From positions 111,055 through 175,054 of the forward strand of contig NZ_WOAC01000010.1 of the NCBI RefSeq assembly GCF_009749525.1: DNA of 64,000 nucleotides, in the 5' to 3' direction. Shown in pieces: positions 38,028 to 47,178 of the stretch (within the stretch, counting starts at the first letter, position 1; each line of letters starts with the position of its first letter). This stretch comes from Mesorhizobium xinjiangense (GTDB lineage: Bacteria; Pseudomonadota; Alphaproteobacteria; Rhizobiales; Rhizobiaceae). The notes under the pieces were generated by a model. The model made no database searches, had not been told where the DNA came from, and saw only the letters and a list, made by a program, of their open reading frames with translations. The position numbers were made by a program, and so were the translations under genes.

Positions 38028-40658
38028 CTTGAGGGTGGCGATCGTCACGCCGGGCTCTGAAGGGTGGGGTGCCTGCTTGAAGCCGAACTCCCTACCCATC
38101 GCGAGCATTTTCGTGTTCTCACTGAGAATGAAGCCTTCGATGACGCCCAGTCCGTCTGCCCGTGCATAGTCGATGAGATGCGTGAGGAGAGCCCAGCCCA
38201 GGCCTCGGCCCTGCAGGTCGGTGCGGACGAGAAGGCCGTACTCGGCTGTTTCCTTGTCCGGATCCGACGACAGGCGCACGATACCGGCAAGTTCGCCGGT
38301 CTCCTTTCGCAGAGCGACGAAGGCGATTTCCCGCTCATAATCGAGTTGCGTGAGCCGCAGAAGCATCTCATCGGGAAAATGCCGGCGCGGCGCGAGGAAG
38401 CGGAACCTGACGTCCTCCGGTGAGACCTTCGCGAGGAAGGCGGGATAAAGCGACACATCCGCCGGCTTGATGGGGCGCAGGCGATATTCCTCCCCCTTCA
38501 AGACGACCTCCTTTTCCCAAGCGGCAGGGTAGGGCCGGATGGCGAGCGCCGGGTTGGGGCCGGCGTGTTCCACATCGCTCAGTTCGATCTCAATGCGTGC
38601 ATCGAGCGCAATAACGCCTTCGCTGTCGGCGAGCAGCGGATTGATGTCCGTCGAGACGATGCAGGGGAAATCGACGATCAGTTGCGACAAGGCGTTCAGC
38701 GCCCGGACGATGGCTTTGCGATCGGCGGGGGGCCGGTCGCGATACCCGGCGAGCAGCCGGCCGATGCGCGTGCGGTCGATCAGGTCGCCGGAAAGCAAAT
38801 TGTCGAGCGGGGGGAGGGCGATCGCGGTATCGTCGAGGATCTCCACGGCCGTGCCGCCAGCGCCGAACAGCACAGTCGGGCCGAAAATGGGGTCGCGGCC
38901 GATACCAAGGATGACCTCCTGCGCTCCCTTCCTGGTGACCATCGGTTGCACGACGAAGCCATCGATCTTTCCGGCGTCACCAGTTTTCCGCAAGCGCTCT
39001 TCAATGTCATGGACCGCCTCGACCGCGGCTTCGGGCGTGGCGATATCGAGCACCACGCCGCCAACATCCGATTTGTGGCTGATCTCCTTGGAGAGCAGCT
39101 TGACGACGATCTTCTCCGATTGCTTGAGCAGGCGCTTTGCCGCTTTTCTCGCTTCGTTGCCCGTGCGAACGACGATCGTTTCCGGGACCGGGATTTCGTA
39201 GGCCTCGATCACTGCCTTGGCTTCAGGCTCGGTGAGCATGCGCCGGCCTTCGGAGGCGGCATTCCGGAAGATATCGAGGACAGCTTCGCTGTCGCCGCGC
39301 ATGTCTTCGCCGCGGCTCGAGGGCACGCGCATCAGGACCTTCTGCGCTCGCGACCAGTCGCTGAGGTATGAGACTGCGGCCGCCGCCGCGGCGGGGGTCT
39401 CAAAGCTTGCGATGCCCGCCTCCTGCAGGACGTGGCGGCCTTCCCGCGCGGTTTTCTCGCCCAACCAGCAGGTAAGCACCGGCTTGCCGTTGATCATTCC
39501 CCCTCGTGCAAGCCGCGCAACGGCCTGCGCCGCCTCGGCCGGGGAGGCAAGTCCCGTGGGACAGTTCATCACCAGCAGCGCGTCGGTTCCTGAATCCTCG
39601 GCGACCACCGATACGGCGGCGCTGTAGCGTTGCGCGGGCGCATCGCCGATGATGTCGACGGGGTTGGCGCGCGACCAGTTCGCGGGTAGGGCCTTGTCCA
39701 GCTTGTCGACGGTCTCCTGCGAAAGCGCGGCAAGCTCCGCACCCAGATCTGCCAACCTGTCGACGGCGAGCACGCCGGCGCCGCCGCCATTGGTGACTAT
39801 GCCCACCCGCGACCGTTCAAGCTTGGGGAAGCGGGCGACCGTCTCCGCTGCATCGAAAAGCTCGCGGAGGCCGTGCACGCGAAGGATGCCGGCGCGACTG
39901 AGTGCTGCTTCGACAACCTTGTCAGAGCCGGAAAGTGCGCCGGTGTGGGTGGTTGCTGCCTTTGCCCCGGCGGCATGCCTACCTGATTTGACTGCAATGA
40001 CGGGCTTGAGGCGCGCCGCCGCGCGGGCCGCCGACATGAACTTGCGCGGGTTGGGAATGCTCTCGAGGTAGAGCAGGATGGCGCGTGTCCTGGCGTCGCC
40101 TGCAAGCAGGTCGAGATAGTCGCCGACATCCACATCGGCCATATCACCCAGCGAGACGACGTGCGAGAAACCGATCCCTTCATCCGCCGCCCAGTCGATG
40201 AGCGTTGTCGCGATCGCTCCGGATTGCGACAGGAGCGCCAAGCCGCCTGGTTGCGGGTTCATATGGGCAAAGCTTGCATTGAGCTTCGCGGGCGGGACGA
40301 TCAGGCCCACCGTATTGGGACCGATGACGCGGAAGAGGTATGGCTTCGCCGCGTCCAGCATGGCCTGGCGCAGCCCGTTCTCGCGCGTCAGGCCAGCGCT
40401 GATCACCACTGCCGTGCGCGTTCCCTTCTTTCCCAGCGCGCGAATGATGCCTGGGACCGTCTTGGGTGGGGTGGCGATAACCGCCACGTCGGGTGCTGCC
40501 GGCAGTTCATCCGCATTTGCATGGCAGCGTCGGCCGTTGATCTCCCGGTATTTCGGATTGACCGGCCAGATATCGCCCTCGAAGCCGCCTGCGATGATAT
40601 TTTCAAGAACGATCCGGCCAACGGAGCCTTGCCGGATGGAGGCGCCGAAAACAGCCAC
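38019..40658 (-). CDS. ADP-forming acyl-CoA synthetase fused to GNAT acetyltransferase
   Basis: 879 residues from the GTG at 40658. The order is a CoA-binding Rossmann domain (VAVFGAS), a succinyl-CoA-synthetase-like domain, an ATP-grasp domain (about 480-690) and a C-terminal GNAT domain (about 720-879; VRTDLQGRGLGWALL). Such proteins interconvert acyl-CoA plus ADP with acid plus ATP, or act as protein acetyltransferases. The true start is probably the ATG at 40697-40699: one extra C in the run at 40689-40691 would give MTIPNLENAVDPKSVAVFG, the normal family N-terminus. An FNR-type site lies 64 bp before that ATG. Confidence 0.9.
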   Translation of the reverse strand: MAVFGASIRQGSVGRIVLENIIAGGFEGDIWPVNPKYREINGRRCHANADELPAAPDVAVIATPPKTVPGIIRALGKKGTRTAVVISAGLTRENGLRQAMLDAAKPYLFRVIGPNTVGLIVPPAKLNASFAHMNPQPGGLALLSQSGAIATTLIDWAADEGIGFSHVVSLGDMADVDVGDYLDLLAGDARTRAILLYLESIPNPRKFMSAARAAARLKPVIAVKSGRHAAGAKAATTHTGALSGSDKVVEAALSRAGILRVHGLRELFDAAETVARFPKLERSRVGIVTNGGGAGVLAVDRLADLGAELAALSQETVDKLDKALPANWSRANPVDIIGDAPAQRYSAAVSVVAEDSGTDALLVMNCPTGLASPAEAAQAVARLARGGMINGKPVLTCWLGEKTAREGRHVLQEAGIASFETPAAAAAAVSYLSDWSRAQKVLMRVPSSRGEDMRGDSEAVLDIFRNAASEGRRMLTEPEAKAVIEAYEIPVPETIVVRTGNEARKAAKRLLKQSEKIVVKLLSKEISHKSDVGGVVLDIATPEAAVEAVHDIEERLRKTGDAGKIDGFVVQPMVTRKGAQEVILGIGRDPIFGPTVLFGAGGTAVEILDDTAIALPPLDNLLSGDLIDRTRIGRLLAGYRDRPPADRKAIVRALNALSQLIVDFPCIVSTDINPLLADSEGVIALDARIEIELSDVEHAGPNPALAIRPYPAAWEKEVVLKGEEYRLRPIKPADVSLYPAFLAKVSPEDVRFRFLAPRRHFPDEMLLRLTQLDYEREIAFVALRKETGELAGIVRLSSDPDKETAEYGLLVRTDLQGRGLGWALLTHLIDYARADGLGVIEGFILSENTKMLAMGREFGFKQAPHPSEPGVTIATLKLR

Positions 40659-40756
40659 CGACTTCGGATCGACCGCATTTTCGAGATTGGGATGGTCATG
40701 GAAAGCCCGCCTCTTGTTAACCAGCCTAGTTCTAGCGGCACCGCAGCACGGTAGTC

Positions 40757-40770
40757 TTGCGCATGATCAA
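40757..40770. promoter_or_regulatory. FNR/FixK-type site TTGCGCATGATCAA
   Basis: TTG-N8-CAA dyad centred 64 bp before the inferred acyl-CoA synthetase ATG at 40699. It is one of two sites in this divergent region. Confidence 0.72.
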
Positions 40771-40811
40771 GGGAAGAGGAACTCCGTCCGATTGTTCCCG
40801 ACTGCTGGCGT

Positions 40812-40825
40812 TTGACGCCGGTCAA
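40812..40825. promoter_or_regulatory. FNR/FixK-type site TTGACGCCGGTCAA
   Basis: TTG-N8-CAA dyad centred 62 bp before the start of the oxidoreductase at 40881. Confidence 0.72.
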
Positions 40826-40880
40826 GGCGATGCCTGGGTCGGGGCGTATTGTTTCGGTAGATTCCAAACCAGGAAGCGCC

Positions 40881-41465
40881 ATGACCAGACGCATCGTCAT
40901 CGTCCAGGGCCACCCCGACGCGGACCCCCGCCGCTACTGCCGCGCCTTGGCTGATGCCTATGCGCAGGGCGCGGAGGCGGCAGGCCATGAAGTGACCAGG
41001 ATCGACATTGCAAGGCTCGATTTCCCGCTCCTGCGCACGCAGGAGGACTTCCTGCACGGCTCGGTGCCGCAGGAACTTGAGCCTGCCAAGGAAGCGATCC
41101 TGCGGGCCGAGCATCTGGTCTTTGTCTTTCCCCTGTGGCTTGGAACGATGCCCGCCCTGCTCAAGGGCTTCCTCGAACAGATAATGCGGCCGGGCGTGGC
41201 CTTCGCTTATGGCAAGCACGGTTTTCCCGAAACCCTCCTCAAGGGCCGCTCGGCGCGGATCGTCGTCACCATGGGCATGCCGGCCTTCTTCTATCGCTGG
41301 TGGTTCTTCGGTCACGGGCTGCGCGGCATGCGGCGCAACATCCTCAAATTCGTGGGGCTCGGCCCGGTGAAGGAAACCCTGTTCGGTATGATCGAGCCCG
41401 CTGGCGACCGGAAGCGGCGCAAATGGCTCGATCAGATGCGGCGGCTCGGGGAACGGGCAGCCTGA
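40881..41465 (+). CDS. Flavodoxin-fold NAD(P)H oxidoreductase
   Basis: 194 residues: N-terminal IVIVQGHPDADPRRYCRALADAY (FMN phosphate loop), then VFVFPLWLGTMPALLKGFLEQIMRPGVAF, the quinone reductase/KefF-type signature. It probably reduces quinones or similar acceptors with NAD(P)H in the cytosol. AGGAAG precedes the ATG at 40881. It is divergent from the acyl-CoA synthetase and has its own FNR-type site. Confidence 0.88.
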   Translation: MTRRIVIVQGHPDADPRRYCRALADAYAQGAEAAGHEVTRIDIARLDFPLLRTQEDFLHGSVPQELEPAKEAILRAEHLVFVFPLWLGTMPALLKGFLEQIMRPGVAFAYGKHGFPETLLKGRSARIVVTMGMPAFFYRWWFFGHGLRGMRRNILKFVGLGPVKETLFGMIEPAGDRKRRKWLDQMRRLGERAA

Positions 41466-41543
41466 ACCTCATACCTGTGGCGTTCTTCGTGGCTCGAAGC
41501 GCCAGTGCACCGTATAAGCCATCTGAAGATGGGAGGGGCGTTA

Positions 41544-43652
41544 GTGCAGCCTGACGTCGGAGCGATTCCGCTGATTGCGCTCGACGCGGTGGCTTTCGAC
41601 ACGGAGACCACCGGCCTCGACACACGCGCGGCGCGCCTCGTCCAGATCGGGGGTGTGGCGATCGCGTGTGGCGCGGTATGTCCGGACCAATCCTTCGAAA
41701 GCTTGGTCGATCCGGGGATGCCTGTCCCACCAGAATCAACGCGCATCCACGGCATTACCGACGAAATGGTGCGCGAGGCGCCTGCTTTTGCTTCCGCATG
41801 GCGCAGTTTCGAGAGGTTTCGCGGCGGGCGCCCGCTGATCGGCTATGCCATCGGCTTCGATCTCGCCATCATAGAGAGGGAAGTGGCGCGTGCCGGAATC
41901 CACTGGAAGCGGTCGCGGACGTTGTGCGTGCGAACGCTGAGCCGCATCGTCAATCGCGATCTGCGCAACCACTCGCTCGAGGCGCTCGCTACCTGGCTCG
42001 GGTTCGAAGTTACAGGCCGCCATCAGGCGCTGGGCGACGCCGTGGCCGCGGCGAAAGTGTTCACCGGCCTCCTGCCGAGGCTGCAGGCCATGGGCATTCG
42101 TACTTTTGCCGAGGCGGAGCGAGCCTCCCTCCAGCTTGCAAGGGAGCAGGACGAGCAGGCAAGGGCAGGGTGGGCGGATCCTGTCGCACGGCCGGTCCCG
42201 CAACCCTTTGCCGCGATCGACCCCTTCGCCTACCAGCATCGCGTCGGCGATCTCATGGCCACGCCTCCTATCGTCATCCGCCATGAAACATCGCTCCGCT
42301 CGGCGATCGGGCTGATGGCGGAGAGACGGGTGGGCTCCGTCCTGGTCTCCCAGGGCGGTCAGCACAGCCACCACAAAGGCGAATATGGCATCCTCACCGA
42401 ACGCGACGTGCTCCGCCTGCTGGCGGCGGATGGTGAGCGGAGCTTTGAGCGCCGCGCGGGCGAACTTGCCAGCCGACCGCTCATCAGCATCCGTGCGCAG
42501 GCCTTCGCCTATCGCGCGATCGGCCGCATGGACAGGCTTGGGGTTCGTCATCTCGGCGTGCATGACGAGAAGGAAGCGCTTATAGGGGTCATATCCGCGC
42601 GTGATCTCCTGCGCCTGCGCGCAAGCGCGGCAATCCAGCTCGACGATATGATCGATGCCGCAAGGTCCGGCGCTGAGATGGCCGCTGCCTGGGCGTCTCT
42701 TCCCTCCGTTGCCTCTGCACTGGTGGCAGAGAAGATCGAAGCGCGGACTGTTGCCGAGATCGTCAGCGAGGAACTGCGCGCCATGACGCGTCGGGCGGCG
42801 ATCCTTGCGGAAGAGGAAATGAAGATTGTTGGCCTGGGCGACCCACCATCACCCTATGCCGTACTTGTTCTTGGTTCCGCCGGGCGCGGCGAGAGCCTGC
42901 TTGCCGCCGATCAGGACAATGCCATCGTCTTCAAGCGGGGCGTGCCGGGCGGGCCGGAGGATCGGTGGTTCGGCGCCCTTGGCGGGCGGATCGCCGCCAT
43001 TCTCGATACAGCCGGGATCGCCTATTGCAAGGGTGGGGTGATGGCGAAGAACGAGGAATGGCGCGGTTCACTGGATCTCTGGAGGGAACGCATCAGCGGG
43101 TGGATGCGCCGCTCCCGCCCTCAGGACCTGCTTAACATCGATATCTTCTTCGATCTTGCCCCCGTGCACGGCGAAAGAGGGCTTGGCGAGACCCTATTCG
43201 AGGGCGCCTACGCATATGGGCATGCTGATGCCGCGTTTCCGCTGGTGCTCGGCGAACGGCTTGCCAGTCTGCCCACACCCTTCACGCTGTTCGGCGGATT
43301 GCGGACGGAGGAAGGCCGGATCGACCTCAAGCGCTATGCCCTTTTCCCTCTTGTCTCTGCCGCGCGGGCGCTGTCGATCCGTCACGATATCCGCGCGCGC
43401 TCCACGCGGGCGCGCCTCGAAGGGCTCCTGGAGCGGCAGATCGGCAACGGGCCGGCGATCCGTCGTGTGCTCGCAGCACACGAACTCGTGCTCTCGCTGA
43501 TGCTTGCGCAGCAGGGCCGAGACCGGCATCAGGGGGTGCCGCTTTCCAATGGTGTCGAGGTTGCCACCCTTCCGCGCGATCGCAGGGGGGCACTGCGGAC
43601 AGCACTGCGGGACCTTCAGATCGTGCCTGACCTCATGCATGATCTGATGTAA
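41544..43652 (+). CDS. DEDDh exonuclease-CBS-DUF294 nucleotidyltransferase fusion
   Basis: 702 residues from the GTG at 41544, chosen because GGGAGGGG lies 5 bases before it; ATG codons at 41505 and 41529 are alternatives. Domain order: a DnaQ/epsilon-type 3'-5' exonuclease (about 10-185; FDTETTGLD, GFDLAIIE, HQALGDAV), a CBS pair (about 230-375), a DUF294 nucleotidyltransferase-like domain (GSAGRGESLLAADQDNAIVF) and the DUF294 C-terminal domain (RALSIRHDI). CBS-DUF294 proteins are common; an N-terminal exonuclease is unusual. It may process nucleotides or nucleic acid in response to adenylate state (inference). Confidence 0.88.
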   Translation: MQPDVGAIPLIALDAVAFDTETTGLDTRAARLVQIGGVAIACGAVCPDQSFESLVDPGMPVPPESTRIHGITDEMVREAPAFASAWRSFERFRGGRPLIGYAIGFDLAIIEREVARAGIHWKRSRTLCVRTLSRIVNRDLRNHSLEALATWLGFEVTGRHQALGDAVAAAKVFTGLLPRLQAMGIRTFAEAERASLQLAREQDEQARAGWADPVARPVPQPFAAIDPFAYQHRVGDLMATPPIVIRHETSLRSAIGLMAERRVGSVLVSQGGQHSHHKGEYGILTERDVLRLLAADGERSFERRAGELASRPLISIRAQAFAYRAIGRMDRLGVRHLGVHDEKEALIGVISARDLLRLRASAAIQLDDMIDAARSGAEMAAAWASLPSVASALVAEKIEARTVAEIVSEELRAMTRRAAILAEEEMKIVGLGDPPSPYAVLVLGSAGRGESLLAADQDNAIVFKRGVPGGPEDRWFGALGGRIAAILDTAGIAYCKGGVMAKNEEWRGSLDLWRERISGWMRRSRPQDLLNIDIFFDLAPVHGERGLGETLFEGAYAYGHADAAFPLVLGERLASLPTPFTLFGGLRTEEGRIDLKRYALFPLVSAARALSIRHDIRARSTRARLEGLLERQIGNGPAIRRVLAAHELVLSLMLAQQGRDRHQGVPLSNGVEVATLPRDRRGALRTALRDLQIVPDLMHDLM

Positions 43653-43788
43653 GCCCTATCGCGTCGCACCGCCGCCACAAGAAGATCGAGCGGCGGCACA
43701 TCTTGCCGCGCTGGCGAATGGTGGCGCTTTCCCCTAAGCCGCCCTATTGTAACGTCCGGTAATCAGAGCGCTTTAATCGGGGCGGCAA

Positions 43789-45177
43789 GTGATCTTCCAG
43801 GGAATGGGACAGACGTGGTTCTTGCTGCTCGTGCCGGTGGCGGTTCTGAGCGCCGCTATCTGGGGAGGAAAACGCGCGGGCCTCCTGGTCCTGGTCGTCG
43901 GCGCCGCCTTTCTCGCGGCAGGGGCAGCTGAGGTGATGGCGGGCTTCGGCGCCGTGCCGGCGCTTTTGTCGTTTTTGTTCTCCGCCGCGTTGGTCTTCGT
44001 CGGCTCCGGCTACCGTGACGCCAGGAAAATCGCTCGTGGCGCGCAGGAACAGCTCGATGCGCGTGAAGCCCATCTTCGCTCCATTCTGGATACGGTGCCG
44101 GACGCGACGGTGGTCATTGATGTGCAGGGCACGATGATCTCTTTCAACCGGGCCGCCATTCGCCAGTTTGGATATACGGAAGCCGAAGCGGTAGGGCAGA
44201 ACGTCAAGATCCTGATGCCGGAGCCCTATCAGGGCGAACATGACGGCTACATCCACCGCTATCTGACGACCGGCGAGCGGCGGATTATCGGCATCGACCG
44301 CGTCGTCGTCGGACGGCGGAAGGATGGCTCGACCTTCCCCATGAAGCTTGCGGTGGGGGAGATGAAGAGCGGCGGCCAAATATTCTTTACCGGCTTCATC
44401 CGCGACCTGACGGAAAGGGCCGAGTCGGAGGCGAGGCTGGAGGAAATCCAGGCGGAGCTTGCGCGCCTTGCACGTCTGAACGAACTCGGAGAGATGGCCT
44501 CTACATTGGCGCACGAACTCAACCAGCCGCTTTCGGCCATCGCCAATTATGTGCAGGGGTGCAGCCGGCTTCTGCGGGATATGGACGACGCGCTGGCCTC
44601 CCGCATGCGCGAGGCATTGGATGAGACGGCCCGCCAGACGCTGCGCGCGGGCCAGATCATCCGCCACCTGCGCGAGTTCGTCACCAGGGGCGATACCGAA
44701 AAGCAACCAGAGGATCTCCACAAGCTCGTGGAGGAGGCCGGCGCGCTCGCCCTGGTCGGCTCGCGTGAAATGGGCGTGCGAACGGTGTTCGACTTCAAGT
44801 CCGGCCCTAAGGTGGTTCTGGTCGACCGCGTGCAGATCCAACAGGTACTGATCAACCTCATGCGCAATGCCATGGAAGCCATGAAGGAGAGCGAAGCCCG
44901 CGAGTTGGTGGTACGAATCATGCAGGGCGAAGGCGGCGAAGCGATAGTGGAGGTTTCCGACACGGGCTCGGGTGTGCCGGAAGACGTGGTGGCACAGCTT
45001 TTCCAGCCCTTCGTCACCACCAAGCCCGGCGGGATGGGAATAGGGCTCTCCATATCGAAGCGGATCATTGAGGCCCACAGGGGCGAACTGATCATGCAGC
45101 GGAACGAGAAGGGCGGGGCGACTTTCCGCTTCACCTTGCCGGCCGGAAAAGAGCAGGAACAGGAAAATGAGCGGTGA
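43789..45177 (+). CDS. fixL: Oxygen-sensing histidine kinase FixL
   Basis: 462 residues: N-terminal membrane segments (within about 10-71) and a haem PAS domain (about 93-210). The proximal His is at about 156 (IHRYLTTGE), with the FixL-type IIGIDR Arg near 171. A kinase core follows, with the phosphorylated His at 242 ([17 protein letters not shown]) and ATP-binding DTGSGVP. Deoxy-haem turns on autophosphorylation at low oxygen. It overlaps fixJ by 11 bases. Confidence 0.95.
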   Translation: MIFQGMGQTWFLLLVPVAVLSAAIWGGKRAGLLVLVVGAAFLAAGAAEVMAGFGAVPALLSFLFSAALVFVGSGYRDARKIARGAQEQLDAREAHLRSILDTVPDATVVIDVQGTMISFNRAAIRQFGYTEAEAVGQNVKILMPEPYQGEHDGYIHRYLTTGERRIIGIDRVVVGRRKDGSTFPMKLAVGEMKSGGQIFFTGFIRDLTERAESEARLEEIQAELARLARLNELGEMASTLAHELNQPLSAIANYVQGCSRLLRDMDDALASRMREALDETARQTLRAGQIIRHLREFVTRGDTEKQPEDLHKLVEEAGALALVGSREMGVRTVFDFKSGPKVVLVDRVQIQQVLINLMRNAMEAMKESEARELVVRIMQGEGGEAIVEVSDTGSGVPEDVVAQLFQPFVTTKPGGMGIGLSISKRIIEAHRGELIMQRNEKGGATFRFTLPAGKEQEQENER

Positions 45178-45784
45178 TGTCGTAGTTCATATTGTTGACG
45201 ACGAGGAGCCTGTCAGGAAATCGCTGGCATTCCTCCTGACGATATCGGGGCACGCGGTGCGCGTGCACGGCTCGGCGACCTCCTTCCTCTCCGTTGCCGG
45301 GGCACTGGAGAACGCCTGCCTCGTCACCGATTTGCGTATGCCGGATATGAGCGGCGTCGAGCTGCTCAAGCGGTTGCACGAGGAGGGTGCAATGCTGCCC
45401 GCCATCGTGATTACGGGACATGGGGACGTGCCGTTGGCAGTAGAGGCGATGAAGGCGGGCGCGCTCGATTTCATCGAGAAGCCATTCGAGGACGAGGTTC
45501 TGCTCGAAGCAGTGGCGCGGGCCATCGCTGAGCTCAAAAGGAAGCCGCGGGAGCAGGACGACATTTCGGCCATACGACAACGGCTTGGCCAGCTTAGCGA
45601 ACGGGAGCGGCAGGTCATGGCCGGGATCGTCGCCGGGCTCCCCAACAAGACCATTGCCTACGACCTCAATATCAGCCCGCGAACGGTAGAGGTCCACCGC
45701 TCGAATGTCATGGCCAAGATGAACGCCAAGAACCTGCCCGAGCTTGTGCGCATGGTTTTGGCGGCGGGCGACGAGAGCCCCTGA
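45167..45784 (+). CDS. fixJ: Response regulator FixJ
   Basis: 205 residues. The receiver domain has DDEEP at 11-15, the phosphorylation site D55 (VTDLRMPD) and K105 (FIEKPF). A LuxR-type helix-turn-helix ([22 protein letters not shown]) is at the C-terminus. Phosphorylated by FixL, it activates fixK and, in some rhizobia, nifA. It starts inside fixL, as in other fixLJ pairs. Confidence 0.96.
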   Translation: MSGDVVVHIVDDEEPVRKSLAFLLTISGHAVRVHGSATSFLSVAGALENACLVTDLRMPDMSGVELLKRLHEEGAMLPAIVITGHGDVPLAVEAMKAGALDFIEKPFEDEVLLEAVARAIAELKRKPREQDDISAIRQRLGQLSERERQVMAGIVAGLPNKTIAYDLNISPRTVEVHRSNVMAKMNAKNLPELVRMVLAAGDESP

Positions 45785-45800
45785 GGCGCCCTTGGTGGGC

Positions 45801-45814
45801 TTGATCCAGCGCAA
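45801..45814. promoter_or_regulatory. FNR/FixK-type site TTGATCCAGCGCAA
   Basis: TTG-N8-CAA dyad between fixJ and the lone receiver gene, matching classic FixK sites. It is centred 81 bp before the TTG at 45889 but only 27 bp before the GTG at 45835. Confidence 0.75.
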
Positions 45815-45888
45815 GGCGGTTTGGGCTCCTGTCGGTGCACTATGGCCGACAGGCTGAGAAGGCCCGTTGTGCCAAGAAGCAGATCGAA

Positions 45889-46251
45889 TTGCCCACAAAT
45901 GCCAAAATCCTCGTTGTCGCGCCGGATCCGGATTTCCGGCGTTCACTGGCTTTCGTGCTGGAGGCCGAGGGCTGCCGCGTGAACATCGTGGAGTGGTTGC
46001 CCGACCTCGACACATTGTCGGACCGTTATGATTGTCTGGTGATCGACCACCGGTCGATACCGGCGGCGGCGCAGAGCGGAACACTCTTGGCGAGCATGCG
46101 CACACCTATGGTGGTTCTGGTCAGCCACGCGCAGGACATGGTCGCCAGAGGCTTCGAACGGGTGGTGGTGAAACCCTTCCTTGGTCACAAGCTGGTCGAA
46201 GCCGTGCGCGATGCCCTGAAGCAGGAGCCGCAGCGCGCCACGCCTACGTAG
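45889..46251 (+). CDS. Stand-alone receiver-domain protein
   Basis: About 120 residues forming one response-regulator receiver domain (KILVVAPDPDFRRSLAFVLEAEG, DCLVIDHRS, VVVKPF) with no output domain. The second acidic residue of the usual DD pair is kept as PD. The frame opens at a GTG at 45835, but the FNR-type site would then place the promoter over the start. The TTG at 45889, right before the receiver fold, is preferred; neither has a strong ribosome-binding site. Placed between fixJ and fixK, it may act as a FixL phosphate sink or FixT-like modulator (inference). Confidence 0.7.
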   Translation: MPTNAKILVVAPDPDFRRSLAFVLEAEGCRVNIVEWLPDLDTLSDRYDCLVIDHRSIPAAAQSGTLLASMRTPMVVLVSHAQDMVARGFERVVVKPFLGHKLVEAVRDALKQEPQRATPT

Positions 46252-46262
46252 TTTCCCTTAGG
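46246..46262. promoter_or_regulatory. Candidate FixJ-binding site before fixK
   Basis: ACGTAGTTTCCCTTAGG resembles the FixJ-box core of rhizobial fixK promoters. It lies 69-85 bp before the fixK ATG and overlaps the stop codon of the receiver gene. Confidence 0.55.
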
Positions 46263-46330
46263 ATATAACCGAATTTCTTCGATCGGCGTTCCGGGGCACT
46301 GATGATCCGACAAGATCGGAGATCATCAAG

Positions 46331-47008
46331 ATGCTCGCTTCCAACGCCGTGCAAATCCCTTCAAGAACAACCAACCTGGGCATTCCCGCCGCTCAACCGA
46401 GAACAGCCGCGTGCATTGCGCCACCGGCCTTTGCCGCCTCGCAGCCGCATCAGGTGCTTCTCTATTTGCCCAATGCGGAAATCTATGGCCAGGGCGAGCG
46501 GGCCACCGCGCTCTACCAGGTGGAGTTCGGCGCTGTCCGCGTCTACCGCCTGCTTTCCGATGGCCGGCGGCAGATCAGTGCTTTCCACGTGGCAGGCGAT
46601 GTCTTCGGCTTCGAGGCGGACGGCCACCACCATTTCTTCGCAGAGGCGATCTGCAATTCCGCGATCCGCATCTATCGCCAGCCGATCGGTGCGGATGTCG
46701 CGCGCGAGATCCTTCCCGTCGCGCTCACGGCGCTGATCCGAGCCCAGGAGCATTTGCTGGTGATCGGGCGCCAGAACGCCGCCGAGCGCGTGGCCGCCTT
46801 CCTGCTCGATCTGTTCGAGCGTCAAGACGGCCTGCCGCAGGTCGAGCTCGTCATGTCACGGACCGATATCGGCGACTATCTCGGCCTGACGATCGAGACG
46901 GTCTCGCGCGTTTTCTCGAAGTTCCGCGAGAAGGGCTACATTCGCCTCCAGGGCGTGCGCACCGTAAATCTCGTCAAGCTGGAAGCGCTGCGCGCTCTTT
47001 GCGTCTGA
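46331..47008 (+). CDS. fixK: Crp/Fnr-family regulator FixK
   Basis: 225 residues: an N-terminal tail, a Crp-type beta-barrel (IYGQGERATALYQVEFGAVRVYRLL), a dimerisation helix and a helix-turn-helix (DIGDYLGLTIETVSRVFSKFREKGYI) whose ETVSR matches FNR/FixK recognition of TTGA half-sites. FNR-type N-terminal iron-sulphur Cys residues are absent, as in FixK. It directly follows fixL, fixJ and the receiver gene and is the likely activator of the many TTG-N8-CAA sites here. Confidence 0.94.
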   Translation: MLASNAVQIPSRTTNLGIPAAQPRTAACIAPPAFAASQPHQVLLYLPNAEIYGQGERATALYQVEFGAVRVYRLLSDGRRQISAFHVAGDVFGFEADGHHHFFAEAICNSAIRIYRQPIGADVAREILPVALTALIRAQEHLLVIGRQNAAERVAAFLLDLFERQDGLPQVELVMSRTDIGDYLGLTIETVSRVFSKFREKGYIRLQGVRTVNLVKLEALRALCV

Positions 47009-47178
47009 ATAGCTGGAGTCCTTTCAGGGCGCTCCCGGCGGACTGTCCAGGTAGCTGTATGGCGGCCGGGAAGGGGACGGCACGGGGACATTCCCAAAAC
47101 GACACTGAAGTCCGCCAGACGACCTGAACCGCGCCCGTAACACCTCATCTCTGCACTATCTAAGCAAGGAGAACTGTT

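Noticed and set aside
43669..43696. GC-rich hairpin after the exonuclease-CBS-DUF294 gene as terminator
   Set aside because: Seven-base arms with a 14-base loop and no T-run; too weak to call.
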